Assembly (NCBI RefSeq): GCF_017471675.1
Contig: NZ_JAFUSK010000040.1
Span: forward strand, 1-42,596
Direction: 5' to 3'
Source: Pseudobutyrivibrio sp.
GTDB lineage: Bacteria; Bacillota; Clostridia; Lachnospirales; Lachnospiraceae
Length of the DNA: 42,596 nt
Shown here piece by piece: positions 33,482 to 41,567 of the stretch. The notes beneath the pieces were generated by a model, which saw only the letters and a list, made by a program, of their open reading frames with translations, was not told the origin of the DNA and did not search any database. Numbering within the stretch: position 1 is the stretch's first letter; the number at the start of each line of letters is the position of its first letter. The translations under genes and the position numbers were made by a program.

Positions 33482-33967
33482 CTAACGTGTATATGTTCTA
33501 AAATAAAACTCTATATCATAATATGTCTGCTCCTCAGATTCCTCTGCAAGCTTCCAATCGATCATTTCATCTAAATTAGGGAAATAAGTATCTGCATCGT
33601 AAGCATAATCTACATAGGTAACGAAAGCTCTGTCACATTCATCAAGCATTAATCTGTAGATGCTTTCACCACCAATAACATAGATATCATCCGAATTGTA
33701 CTTTTTTAATTCTTCATTTAATTCTTCCTTAGAGTGTACTACCACTGCGCCTTTGGCTTCGTATTTAGCATCTCTTGTAAGTACGATGTTAACCCTGTTA
33801 GGAAGTGGCTTGCTATTAGGGAAGCTTTCTAAGGTCTTGCGTCCCATAACCACTACCTTACCTGTGGTGGTCTCTCTAAAAAACTTCATATCATCTGGGA
33901 TACTCACTAGCAGCTTGTTATCCTTGCCAATGGCCCAGTTTTTATCTACCGCAACAATAAGATTCAT
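33482..33967 (-). CDS. folA: dihydrofolate reductase
   Basis: 161 residues. MNLIVAVDKNWAIGKDNKL (1-19), DMKFFRETTTGKVVVMGRKTLESFP (27-51) and IYVIGGESIYRLML (about 95-108) are the folate- and NADPH-binding motifs. It recycles dihydrofolate produced by thymidylate synthase, whose gene lies 24 bases upstream; the thyA-folA pair is a common arrangement. Confidence 0.97.
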   Translation of the reverse strand: MNLIVAVDKNWAIGKDNKLLVSIPDDMKFFRETTTGKVVVMGRKTLESFPNSKPLPNRVNIVLTRDAKYEAKGAVVVHSKEELNEELKKYNSDDIYVIGGESIYRLMLDECDRAFVTYVDYAYDADTYFPNLDEMIDWKLAEESEEQTYYDIEFYFRTYTR

Positions 33968-33991
33968 TTATTCTTCCTTTCTGTAATCAGC

Positions 33992-34843
33992 TTAGACAGC
34001 GATCGGTATATTACGAATTTGTTCGCCGGCTTCGTAGCCTTCTACGATAAGGTCGTCTGTGGTGAAATCGTAGAAGTTCTTAACCGCTGGGTTAAGGGAA
34101 ACCTTAGGAGCTGGAAGCTCTGGGCGGCTAAGTAATTCCTTGATGGCATCCACATGTCTATCATAGATGTGGGCATCAGCAATAACGTGAACCAGCTGAC
34201 CTGGAATCATATCGTTTACCTGTGCAACCATCATTAGAAGGATGGCGTACTGGCATACATTCCAATTATTAGCTGCAAGGATATCCTGAGAACGCTGATT
34301 TAGCACCATGTTAAGCACCAGCTTACCAGATTCCTTATCCTTAGTAACATTGTATGTAGCTGAGTAACAGCATGGATCAAGATGTCCTGTAGCAAGATCG
34401 TGGAACTGGTAAAGGTTAGTCATAATTCTACGTGAATATGGAGTCTCCTTAAGCTGCTTAAGAACATAATCCATCTGGTCAATCATCTCGCCCTTAAACT
34501 CAAACTTTTCGCCTACCACATAGCCATAGGCTGTTCCGATAGAGCCCTCTTCATCAGCCCATTCATCCCAAATATGAGGCTTAAGATCCTTAATATTGTT
34601 AGACTTGCGCTGATAAATCCACAGGATTTCATCCATAGCAGATTTAAGAGCGGTCTTTCTAAGGGTAAGAGCTGGGAATTCGTCCCTTAAATCGTATTTA
34701 TTTACCACGCCAAACTGCTTGATGGTGTAAGCCTTTTCACCTGTATCCTGCCAGATTGGACGCACTATCTCATCCTTGGTATCTGTGCCATTGTCAAGAA
34801 TATCCTGGCACATCTTCTTGAAAATAATGTCCGCTTTGCTCAT
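33992..34843 (-). CDS. thyA: thymidylate synthase
   Basis: 283 residues. PCCYSATYNV (about 168-177) holds the catalytic cysteine, PYSRRIMTNLYQF the phosphate-binding Arg pair, and QRSQDILAANNWNVCQYAILLMMVAQ the dUMP/folate-binding region. It makes dTMP from dUMP with methylene-tetrahydrofolate. It is the first gene of the thyA-folA-ilvBN unit, with AGAGGAG upstream. Confidence 0.96.
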   Translation of the reverse strand: MSKADIIFKKMCQDILDNGTDTKDEIVRPIWQDTGEKAYTIKQFGVVNKYDLRDEFPALTLRKTALKSAMDEILWIYQRKSNNIKDLKPHIWDEWADEEGSIGTAYGYVVGEKFEFKGEMIDQMDYVLKQLKETPYSRRIMTNLYQFHDLATGHLDPCCYSATYNVTKDKESGKLVLNMVLNQRSQDILAANNWNVCQYAILLMMVAQVNDMIPGQLVHVIADAHIYDRHVDAIKELLSRPELPAPKVSLNPAVKNFYDFTTDDLIVEGYEAGEQIRNIPIAV

Positions 34844-34912
34844 AACATTCTCCTCTTGGAATTTACGATTTATGTTTTCTGATGAAAATCAAAAATCTTA
34901 TACATTTGTCTT

Positions 34913-34921
34913 ATTCTAACA
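34913..34921 (-). promoter_or_regulatory. thyA operon promoter -10
   Basis: Minus strand TGTTAGAAT (extended -10), preceded by GTTGTG as in the thl promoter. No good -35 is seen. Distance to the thyA start is about 70 bases. The 34844-35080 spacer otherwise holds a hairpin (CCAGACC / GGTCTGG, about 35035-35070) in the leader of the following small gene. Confidence 0.45.
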
Positions 34922-35080
34922 CAACATATTGAAGTTTGGATAGCTATTTTAATATTTTTAGTAGAGAATATATCCCTATTTTTCTTGAAAACACCCATGG
35001 TTTGCGTTACTATATTTTGTAGTTATTTATTTACCAGACCTCTCCACCTGGAAATATACCGGTCTGGTTCAGGAGAAGAA

Positions 35081-35326
35081 ATGAGTCAACAAAAAGTAGA
35101 TCAAAAGAAACACGATAAAGCTAATCGTAAATCAATTTTAAGAAAGAAAAAAGTTGAAGAAATCGCTAGCCTAGTATGCGTTACAGTAATCGCCATCGCT
35201 ATCGTAGGCTGGATTGGATACTCAATTTACAATAAGGCTGAGCAAGCCAAAGCAGCAAACGCAACATATGAGTACAACGAAATTACTACAACTGCCATCC
35301 AGGACTATCTTAACACATTAAACTAG
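35081..35326 (+). CDS. small single-span membrane protein
   Basis: 81 residues from the ATG at 35081, which has AGGAGA just upstream; a longer frame from 34985 would include the leader hairpin and is not favoured. A highly basic N-terminus (KKHDKANRKSILRKKK) precedes one membrane span (about 30-50), then an alanine-rich tail ending DYLNTLN. The positive-inside rule puts the N-terminus in the cytoplasm. No family is recognised; the layout recalls small cytoplasmic-membrane proteins next to thyA in related genomes, but I cannot verify that. Confidence 0.7.
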   Translation: MSQQKVDQKKHDKANRKSILRKKKVEEIASLVCVTVIAIAIVGWIGYSIYNKAEQAKAANATYEYNEITTTAIQDYLNTLN

Positions 35327-35400
35327 TCCGTCTGTGGCGTACAATTGTCGTCAGCTGTTTTAGATTTCACAATTTATCCACAGTTTTATTGCTACGTTGA

Positions 35401-35409
35401 TGTTATAAT
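35401..35409 (+). promoter_or_regulatory. promoter -10 of the 52-residue gene
   Basis: TGTTATAAT is a consensus extended -10, about 57 bases before the small gene's ATG. Confidence 0.6.
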
Positions 35410-35465
35410 ATCTTTAAGAAAAGCAAATCATATTATTATTTATACTTTTCAAGGAGGTATTTGTA

Positions 35466-35624
35466 ATGTTTGATTGTAGTTTATTCCAAGATCTTAAGGC
35501 AGATGGTATAGGAAAAGAATTAATCGAAAGTATCCAGGAGCGCATCGAACAGCGTGAATCTCAGGTTCATGAGCAGGCCGCTTCTTTGGGAGTTTTCTTA
35601 TCACCAACTACCATGAATAGATAG
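35466..35624 (+). CDS. 52-residue acidic helical protein, uncharacterised
   Basis: ATG at 35466 follows an ideal AAGGAGG site and a consensus extended -10 promoter; a strong terminator follows. The protein runs MFDCSLFQDLKADGIGKELI, then a highly charged amphipathic helix (ESIQERIEQRESQVHEQ), then a hydrophobic end LGVFLSPTTMNR. All expression signals are clean, which makes it very likely real although short. No known family is recognised. Confidence 0.75.
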   Translation: MFDCSLFQDLKADGIGKELIESIQERIEQRESQVHEQAASLGVFLSPTTMNR

Positions 35625-35652
35625 GAAGGGCAATTTAATAGGGGGTTAAAAA

Positions 35653-35684
35653 AGAGATATCCGCGCTGGATATCTCTTTTTTTG
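35653..35684. terminator. bidirectional terminator
   Basis: Stem AGAGATATCC / GGATATCTCT with loop GCGCT, T-run on both strands. It serves the 52-residue gene on the plus strand and the MFS gene on the minus strand. Confidence 0.93.
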
Positions 35685-35691
35685 TTCAATC

Positions 35692-37059
35692 TTAAATTTC
35701 GTCGCTACCCTTAAGCTCTTTTATTCTTCCTAGAATCTGTTTTTCATTAAAAGTAAAGAATATGCATGCACCTATAAAGCATGTAACAAAGGCTATCGCA
35801 GCTGTTGCTCTGTAGCTTTGCTTAGTCTGGGCAACTGTAACAGATGTAAACACTACCATTGCTATGGCCTGGCCCATCTTGAAAGCAAATGTTCTTGCCG
35901 CAAAGAACATTCCGCTTCTATCTTCTCCTGTCTCTAACCTAGTAAGCTCTGCCACATCTGCAACACAGGCCTGTGGAAGAATTCCAAGGATGGCCATAGG
36001 AATAGATGCTGCTACGGCTATAATGAATCCCCAATGTAATCCCTTTCCGCAGAAGGTTGTCACCATAAATACACACGCGTAGGCAAAGAAACCAATGATA
36101 ATAAGCTGCTTCTTGCCAATCTTCTTAGCCAAAATATTTACAATTGGATACAAGCATACACTGATAAATGTCATTGTAGCAGTTAGGACAAATGTCCATG
36201 TATCTGCAATCTCCATAAGCTGTGTCTCATAGAATGCTAAGCCAGTTTGGAACAATGTCAACGCGAAGAAATAAATCACATCGCTGTAAACAAAATGCCT
36301 AAATTGCACATTGGAAAATGTTTTCACAAGAGATGCAAATGGCTTGGTATCGCTAGGCTTGCTCTCGATATAATCTCTTTCATTAATATAAAATGCTGGA
36401 ATCAACATAGCAATACATGCAATAACAGCCATGATTGCAACAGCCATTCTAATGGACGCGACCTGTCCCAAGCTTCCTTCAAGAGCACCTGCAAGGTTTG
36501 GAAGCAAGAATGAAATCGACTGACCTACAATAAATGTGAATGAAATATAGGTTGATACATTAATTCTATGCTGCTGCGTATCTCCCAGCTCTGCTATAAG
36601 AGCATTATATGGTGTACAAAACATGGTCATAAAAAGATAGAACACCATAAGCAACACAAACAATACTACATCATTCACTTGCACATTAGCTGTCTGAGGC
36701 AATACAAATAACCCAATTGTACAAAGCGAAAAAGGTATCGCCATGGCGCGCATAAATGGGATTCGCCTTCCGCCCTTATAACCAGCTCTATCCGACCATC
36801 CCGCAATTAAAGGATCTGTAATAGCATCAAAAATACGACCTGCTGCAAGCACAAGGCCAAACAATGTTAACTTAAAAAATATTGGATGTTGTGTGATTCC
36901 AGAAGCAAAAAGACCTGTGTTAGGATTCTGATCACTAGGTGTTCCCGTGTAGTAATAGACCATCCAGTTGGATACCACTCCTGAAAGTAAGCTCCAACCA
37001 AATTGCCCCAAGGCAAACACCCATAGAAGTTTGTTAGTAATAGGTTTTAGTTGTTTCAT
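35692..37059 (-). CDS. GPH/MelB-type sugar symporter (MFS)
   Basis: 455 residues with 12 likely membrane segments. The GPH pattern is visible: WVFALGQFGWSLLSG at the N-terminus, FDAITDPLIAGWSDRAGYKGGRRIPFMRAMAIPFSL (about 80-115), and YNALIAELGDTQQHRI with a matching C-terminal loop VADVAELTRLETGEDRSGMFFAARTFAFKMGQAIA. It probably imports an oligosaccharide or glycoside with a cation. No glycoside hydrolase is adjacent, so the substrate is open. Confidence 0.9.
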   Translation of the reverse strand: MKQLKPITNKLLWVFALGQFGWSLLSGVVSNWMVYYYTGTPSDQNPNTGLFASGITQHPIFFKLTLFGLVLAAGRIFDAITDPLIAGWSDRAGYKGGRRIPFMRAMAIPFSLCTIGLFVLPQTANVQVNDVVLFVLLMVFYLFMTMFCTPYNALIAELGDTQQHRINVSTYISFTFIVGQSISFLLPNLAGALEGSLGQVASIRMAVAIMAVIACIAMLIPAFYINERDYIESKPSDTKPFASLVKTFSNVQFRHFVYSDVIYFFALTLFQTGLAFYETQLMEIADTWTFVLTATMTFISVCLYPIVNILAKKIGKKQLIIIGFFAYACVFMVTTFCGKGLHWGFIIAVAASIPMAILGILPQACVADVAELTRLETGEDRSGMFFAARTFAFKMGQAIAMVVFTSVTVAQTKQSYRATAAIAFVTCFIGACIFFTFNEKQILGRIKELKGSDEI

Positions 37060-37242
37060 TATTTAGTTATTCCCCCTTTGAATTAAATATACCCGCAGTA
37101 ATATTATAGCGCATCTACCCTATTTTGGGGTAAGAAATATATTGTTCATTTTTAGCATTTACACGCATCTATAGGGATTCTCCTTACAAGAGATTGCAAA
37201 TTAGGTGTAAATAAGGCATTCTAATCTTAGGAGGATTTTCCT

Positions 37243-38147
37243 ATGGATAAAGAAAAGACCGGAATGCTTATAAAGGAAGCCCGCATCAGCAAAGGCTACA
37301 CTCAGGCTGAATTAGCAGCTATTATAGGAGTATCAAACAAAGCTGTTTCGCATTGGGAAAACGGAGAAAGTTATCCTGATGTGGGACTATTAGAAAGTTT
37401 ATCATCATGCCTGGGGATTAGCATCGAGGAGCTTGTTGTTGGTGAACCTGCAGACAATGATGAATTCACTATGAAAGACTTCAAAAGACTGCTGCGTTCC
37501 AAGCGCAAGGAATCCATAAAAAAGATTATTCCTCTATTTGCTAATGCCATCATTATGATTATTATTCTAGGAAGATTCTATTTCGCATTTCTTTCATGCA
37601 AAGGATATTCTTGGAGTTACGCAAATGACATTGCGCTACTTATAGTTTGTTATTTAATTATGTTTTTCATTAATTATAGGGGGCAAAAATCTCAGATAAG
37701 CTTTCAAGGGAAATCGTCAACAGCTGGAACAATATTAGCATTATCTCTGCTATCACTTAGCATTATAATTATGTTTTTTTCGTTGGTATTTGTGACATTA
37801 TATTAGAGGTAATTCCTGCTGAATGTGTTGGGCCAATCCTTTCTTTTATCCTTGGGGTTATAGCTGTAATTAGTGCTGGTTTATTTGAATACATTTGGTT
37901 CATAGCCAAAAACAAATGTAATGAACTGGCATCATTTGTAAATATAGGCACTATTTTTCTATGCATTTCTTATAGAGAATGGCTTGGCAGTCTATTATCT
38001 ATTGAGGTTTCATTACACTCATTGTGGATAATAACGATTGTTATTGGTGTAATGATGATTACTTCATGGATAATATCTTCGCTTTTACGATTAAAGGAGA
38101 AACGTCGAGCGTTCAACGGGAATAGTGTGCGTGTTCGAAAACACTAG
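37243..38147 (+). pseudogene. XRE regulator with C-terminal membrane domain, frameshifted at a T7 run
   Basis: The first frame (37243-37806) starts with AGGAGG and an HTH: MLIKEARISKGYTQAELAAIIGVSNKAVSHWENGESYPDVGLLESL, then membrane segments, and stops just after a run of seven T (37774-37780). The next frame continues without a break to 38147, with LEVIPAECVGPILSFILGVI then AVISAGLFEYIWFIAKNK and a final membrane pair (LWIITIVIGVMMITSWII). One extra T restores a single protein of about 300 residues. It may be a sequencing error, phase variation or a true lesion. The 3' 79 bases recur at 41568-41646. Confidence 0.8.
38021..38099 (+). repeat. 79-bp direct repeat, left copy
   Basis: Sequence from ATTGTGGATAATAACG to ATTAAAGGAG, inside the C-terminal coding region of the XRE-membrane protein. 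It matches 41568-41646 at 77 of 79 positions in the same orientation. Confidence 0.9.
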
Positions 38148-38219
38148 TAAATAGGAGGTTTGTGGGACTGTCTTTTTATTTGTCCCCTTTTTGTCCCCCG
38201 TATATTTTCCATATTTGTC

Positions 38220-39161
38220 TTAGTATTTTCTATATTTGGTAATAGTTTCCCAATTACTAGGAAATCCCATTTCTTTTAAAATCATTGTTGCAATTTCTGC
38301 TTTTGATTCTCTCTGGTATCTTTTTATTAACTTGCTCAGACTATTTTTAAACTCTTTAAAATCAGAACTATCCAATAAATACTTAAAAGAAATAACAACA
38401 GAAAATAAATCTCGTTGCCCATATGTATATTCATTTCCATTTGCATTTAAAGGTATGCTTAATTTTTCATGCAACATCAATTTGGGACAAGCTTCTCTGG
38501 TTTTAAAAGTATATAAACGTTCTCCGTGTGCACATGAATTTCTACATATAGTTACTTCTCTTAGAACAGATGCAAGTGTACCTTCATTCAAGAAAGGATA
38601 CTCTTTTGAAATACAATATTTTATAGATTGTTTTTGAAGTTGATACATCTTGACAGTCTGACCAAATGTAACAGCATTTAGTAACACCCATAAAGGAACG
38701 TTATTATGATTAGCTTTTGCATGTTCAATATAATGATAGTTTCCCTTATCTATTATAGATGTAATAACTTTAATTAACGTATTTATATCTTGCCTATTTT
38801 TTAATGTATCATAGTCATAATTGTTAACATCTAAATAATCACACTGAGACTCAGAAAAATTCTCTGTGAACGCAGTGGCTAGGTGAACTTTTAATTGTTT
38901 TTCTACAATAATAGAATACTGTAAAAACAATCTTCTAAGCGCAGCATCAAATTCGTACAACTGAACTATTTCTTCGAACTTAGTCCCATCCTTATAGTTT
39001 TTCGTGGTTTTATTCTTAAAAGCATCTTTATATCCGCAAATTAATGAATAATATCCATACTTCTTTAAAACTGTTAAGGCATATTTCTCATCAGAAATCG
39101 TAAGACCTTTCGATTTCAACTTTTCAATTTGTTCATTGTAGTTTAGATAAGGTTTATCCAT
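38220..39161 (-). CDS. abiF: AbiF/AbiD-type abortive infection protein (Abi_2 family)
   Basis: 313 residues from the ATG at 39161, which has GGGAGA six bases upstream. A longer frame would run back through the small RNA and is rejected. The Abi_2 pattern is visible: DKPYLNYNEQIEKLKSKGL and DEKYALTVLKKYGYYSLICGYKDAF at the N-terminus, FDAALRRLFLQYSIIVEKQLK centrally, and the HEPN-like RNSCAHGERLY (RNSCAH at about 207-212) that marks an RNase active site. Such proteins limit phage growth by RNA cleavage. AbiF homologues are known to lie beside a structured RNA, as here. Confidence 0.85.
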   Translation of the reverse strand: MDKPYLNYNEQIEKLKSKGLTISDEKYALTVLKKYGYYSLICGYKDAFKNKTTKNYKDGTKFEEIVQLYEFDAALRRLFLQYSIIVEKQLKVHLATAFTENFSESQCDYLDVNNYDYDTLKNRQDINTLIKVITSIIDKGNYHYIEHAKANHNNVPLWVLLNAVTFGQTVKMYQLQKQSIKYCISKEYPFLNEGTLASVLREVTICRNSCAHGERLYTFKTREACPKLMLHEKLSIPLNANGNEYTYGQRDLFSVVISFKYLLDSSDFKEFKNSLSKLIKRYQRESKAEIATMILKEMGFPSNWETITKYRKY

Positions 39162-39179
39162 AAATACTCTCCCAAATAT

Positions 39180-39248
39180 AAAAAAAGGGAAGCTCCGCAG
39201 AGACTTCCCTGGGTCACAACTCACACAGAGATATGTGACGCATTCACT
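39180..39248 (-). ncRNA. AbiF-associated small RNA
   Basis: The predicted transcript starts at about 39248, set by the promoter just upstream, and ends in seven T directly before the abiF ribosome site. It has a stem GTCACA / TGTGAC (39213-39218, 39234-39239), then a terminator-like stem GGGAAG-CTC / GAG-CTTCCC with loop TGCG (39187-39209). It is about 69 bases long. This fits the abiF RNA motif described upstream of abiF genes, by recall. The hairpin also serves as a terminator or attenuator before the abiF gene. Confidence 0.75.
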
Positions 39249-39254
39249 GTAATC

Positions 39255-39283
39255 ATAATAGTCGCCACGCAACTATAAGTCAA
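39255..39283 (-). promoter_or_regulatory. promoter of the AbiF-associated RNA
   Basis: Minus strand TTGACT (-35, 39278-39283), 17 bases, TATTAT (-10, 39255-39260): close to consensus. Confidence 0.75.
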
Positions 39284-39434
39284 TACCTATCAGACTATAT
39301 TTGTGGTTAAAATATTAATAAAATAAGCAGTTATCATTACTCTTTATCTGGAATGTTCAAATTATGGGTGAAGATATTCCATTTGTACAGTATTAAAATT
39401 TAATACATTAATCTTATATCATAAGGATGAGTTT

Positions 39435-39521
39435 ATGCAAATAGCAGATGATGAATATCAGCATTTAAGAAGAATAAATCTAAGTTTTCCTATTCCTAGT
39501 ATTACCTTTCACGGCTTGTAG
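39435..39521 (+). CDS. short frame with ribosome site, probably a truncated remnant
   Basis: 28 codons, MQIADDEYQHLRRINLSFPI and on to a stop in the repeat at 39514-39558. AAGGATGAG precedes the ATG. It looks like the beginning of a gene cut off by the repeat. It could also be chance. The rest of the 39284-39656 spacer has the repeat and a terminator. Confidence 0.3.
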   Translation: MQIADDEYQHLRRINLSFPIPSITFHGL

Positions 39522-39558
39522 TTTTCTCCCCGCGTTGCTAAACTTTTCGACAAGAGAA
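39514..39558 (-). repeat. 45-bp repeat, copy 1
   Basis: Plus strand GCTTGTAGTTTTCTCCCCGC then GTTGCTAAACTTTT...CAAGAGAA. It matches 40735-40780. On the minus strand both copies could be read as a protein tail (KFSNA-RKLQAV-G), suggesting remnants of one duplicated 3' end. Confidence 0.75.
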
Positions 39559-39572
39559 ATAGTAAGCACAAA

Positions 39573-39608
39573 TAAAAATGCCTCTCCTGTCTGATCCACA
39601 GAAGAGGC
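39573..39608 (-). terminator. terminator of the lipoprotein gene
   Basis: Stem GCCTCTTCTGT / ACAGGAGAGGC on the minus strand (39580-39608), followed by ATTTTTATTTG. Confidence 0.8.
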
Positions 39609-39656
39609 TGTTGTTCTCATTGAGAACATAACTAGTTATTTTCCTTGATAACTGTT

Positions 39657-40109
39657 TTAATTGTTCCAATCATATTCCGATGTTAAATTATCTGGATATT
39701 TATTAACACTTTGTTCGCGCATAAGCATTGAGCCATCCATTTCACCGCTATTGTAAAAACTGATTATCCATTCATTAGAAGAATAGTCTTTATATTCGTA
39801 AATACGGTTATTTTCATCACCATCTACAATTCCAATCCAATTGCCTCTGTCTGCATTATCAACTGCAACAAATGGCACAAATACCTTGTCATCAATAGTA
39901 ATATATGCATAGTCGTCGTTTGTTCCAGATGTGTAAGTCTGTAAATTATCTGGCTCCTTTTCAGTTCCACATGCCGATAAGACTAGCATTGCCATAATTA
40001 TAATATTAAAAAAATACTTTTTCATAGTTAATAATCCACTTTTTCTACGAATAGTTAATAGTGATTTACAATAAATATTCTTTGGCTCAACATATTTTAT
40101 TTCTAACAT
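39657..40109 (-). CDS. small lipoprotein, uncharacterised
   Basis: 150 residues from the ATG at 40109 (GGAG eight bases upstream, 15 bases after the GNAT gene). The lipobox LSAC lies 47 residues in; a start at 40025 (MKKYFFNIIIMAMLVLSAC) would give a standard signal peptide but has a poor ribosome site. The choice is open. The mature part is acidic (TNDDYAYITIDDKVFVPFVAV and EYKDYSSNEWII) with no family recognised. It sits in the AbiF island. Confidence 0.65.
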   Translation of the reverse strand: MLEIKYVEPKNIYCKSLLTIRRKSGLLTMKKYFFNIIIMAMLVLSACGTEKEPDNLQTYTSGTNDDYAYITIDDKVFVPFVAVDNADRGNWIGIVDGDENNRIYEYKDYSSNEWIISFYNSGEMDGSMLMREQSVNKYPDNLTSEYDWNN

Positions 40110-40124
40110 TTTCTTTCTCCATGT

Positions 40125-40691
40125 TTATTTGTAAATAGTCCAATAATCTTTATATGCATAATGGTCTAGTGTTCCAACCAACAATCTATCTGATTTTGTA
40201 AATCCATATTCAGAAAATGCCTGTGCTCGTTCTACAGCATATAGCGGAACTTTAGAGATTATTTCGTCACATTCAAATAGTTCAAAAGCAGGCGGAACAA
40301 TTATAGATAGAATTTCTTTAATAGCGGCAGCATTTTCATAATCGCTTCTTAAATCTAAGCGTAGAACTCCTACATGATTAAAATCATCCTCAGCTATTCT
40401 ATGAAACAACTCTATACTACCAATTGATTTGGAAAAATTCCTGTCAATTATTGCCCATCTTACGAACCATTTCTTTTCATACGAATCATTCCAAAAATCT
40501 ATGGCGGCTTCCATTTTCTCCAATGTCGGATAGTAAAAGTTATCCCCGTGACAATTATCACTATTAAAAAATGGTAATGCATTTTTATCACTATAAACTT
40601 CTAATAAATCACGAGAATCACTCTTCATTACAAAGCGTAAGGTGAAATTATCATTTTCATATTTAGGGCGGTTCTGATAAACACTTGACAT
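40125..40691 (-). CDS. GNAT-family acetyltransferase
   Basis: 188 residues of the RimJ/RimL type. TLRFVMKSDSRDLLEVYSDKNALPFF, KWFVRWAIIDRNFSKSIGSIELF and a middle RLDLRSDYENAAAIKEILSIIVPPAF correspond to the substrate lid and acetyl-CoA region, although the canonical Q/RxxGxG/A loop is degenerate (RSDYENA). AGGAG precedes the ATG. The substrate is not known. It is co-directional with the lipoprotein. Confidence 0.75.
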   Translation of the reverse strand: MSSVYQNRPKYENDNFTLRFVMKSDSRDLLEVYSDKNALPFFNSDNCHGDNFYYPTLEKMEAAIDFWNDSYEKKWFVRWAIIDRNFSKSIGSIELFHRIAEDDFNHVGVLRLDLRSDYENAAAIKEILSIIVPPAFELFECDEIISKVPLYAVERAQAFSEYGFTKSDRLLVGTLDHYAYKDYWTIYK

Positions 40692-40734
40692 ACATTAAAT
40701 CTCCTTATTTTCTTCTGCATTGACCCCATTCACT

Positions 40735-40780
40735 GCTTGTAGTTTTCTCCTCGCGTTGCTAAACTTTCTCTGCAAGAGAA
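40735..40780 (-). repeat. 45-bp repeat, copy 2
   Basis: Second copy of the 39514-39558 sequence, in the spacer between the SAP-domain gene and the GNAT gene. Its minus-strand reading LQRKFSNARRKLQAVNGVNA runs to a stop within the GNAT leader. Confidence 0.75.
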
Positions 40781-40801
40781 TTTGCACAATACTTATACTT
40801 A

Positions 40802-41371
40802 TCATTCAAGAGCTATAAGATCTGCTCTTTCATAGCGATTATGTCCTTGAATTTGCTTTTTATATTTCCAGCACTTGATTGCGTCCTCCAAAGACTTTCC
40901 TTGGTTATCCGCGAAAAAATCACGAATATAAATATTATACTCAAATTGACGATCAATCGTTTTTTTTCCCTTTTTCTTTTCTTCAAGAATTTGATAATAA
41001 GCTGCAATTGCGTCTCTATAGGTTTTACCAGTATTACTCTTTAGCCATTTTTGAAAAGCCACATTAAAAGAAAACGTAGTTCCTATATGTTCCTTAAAAA
41101 ATGCTCTGTGTTTCTCTGTGCAGACAAAATTGGGTTCGATTTTTGCATCCAAGTAAATATTGGATGTTGGAACTGTCATTTTCTTTTTTCTTGAAACAGA
41201 TACAATCTCACCCGTATCAAGGAATTGAGCAATCCGTTCTGTTATCTCAATTTTTCCACCAGATGTAGGTAGCCCATTTTCTCTGCAAAAATTTATCAAC
41301 TCTTCTTTCAAAAAGTAAAAATTGCGAAATGTTTGGCTATCCAAATTATTATCTAAAATAGGTCTTTCCAC
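40802..41371 (-). CDS. SAP-domain protein (DUF6434-like C-terminus)
   Basis: 189 residues, GTG start preceded by AGAGGG. Residues about 15-55 (LKEELINFCRENGLPTSGGKIEITERIAQFLDTGE) are a SAP helix-extension-helix, a putative DNA/RNA-binding domain. The C-terminal half (ICTEKHRAFFKEHIG-like, FSFNVAFQKWLKSNTGKTYRDAIAAYYQ) is of the type seen in DUF6434. The function is unknown; the chance of a DNA-binding role is good. It lies at the edge of the AbiF island. Confidence 0.8.
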   Translation of the reverse strand: MERPILDNNLDSQTFRNFYFLKEELINFCRENGLPTSGGKIEITERIAQFLDTGEIVSVSRKKKMTVPTSNIYLDAKIEPNFVCTEKHRAFFKEHIGTTFSFNVAFQKWLKSNTGKTYRDAIAAYYQILEEKKKGKKTIDRQFEYNIYIRDFFADNQGKSLEDAIKCWKYKKQIQGHNRYERADLIALE

Positions 41372-41567
41372 TATTTTCCCTCTATGAATCCCAGTTTATT
41401 TATTCTTCTAATTAAAACTCAAACTCAATACATCGGTAATTATTGTACTTCATTAACAGATTAATAGCTACATAAAAAAATCATGGGAATTTTCTAAAGC
41501 TAGCGATTAAAGTCGCTGTCTTTTTTGTGCGCACTTTAAAAATCAGAGATAACGGAGGAAAACGATA

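Noticed and set aside
34985-35080. 32-residue extension of the small membrane protein
   Set aside because: It covers the leader hairpin; AGGAGA marks the ATG at 35081.
35365-35380. DnaA boxes (TTATCCACA at about 35370; TGTGGATAA in both 79-bp repeats)
   Set aside because: They are isolated single copies, two of them inside a coding sequence; no dnaA/dnaN or box cluster is present.
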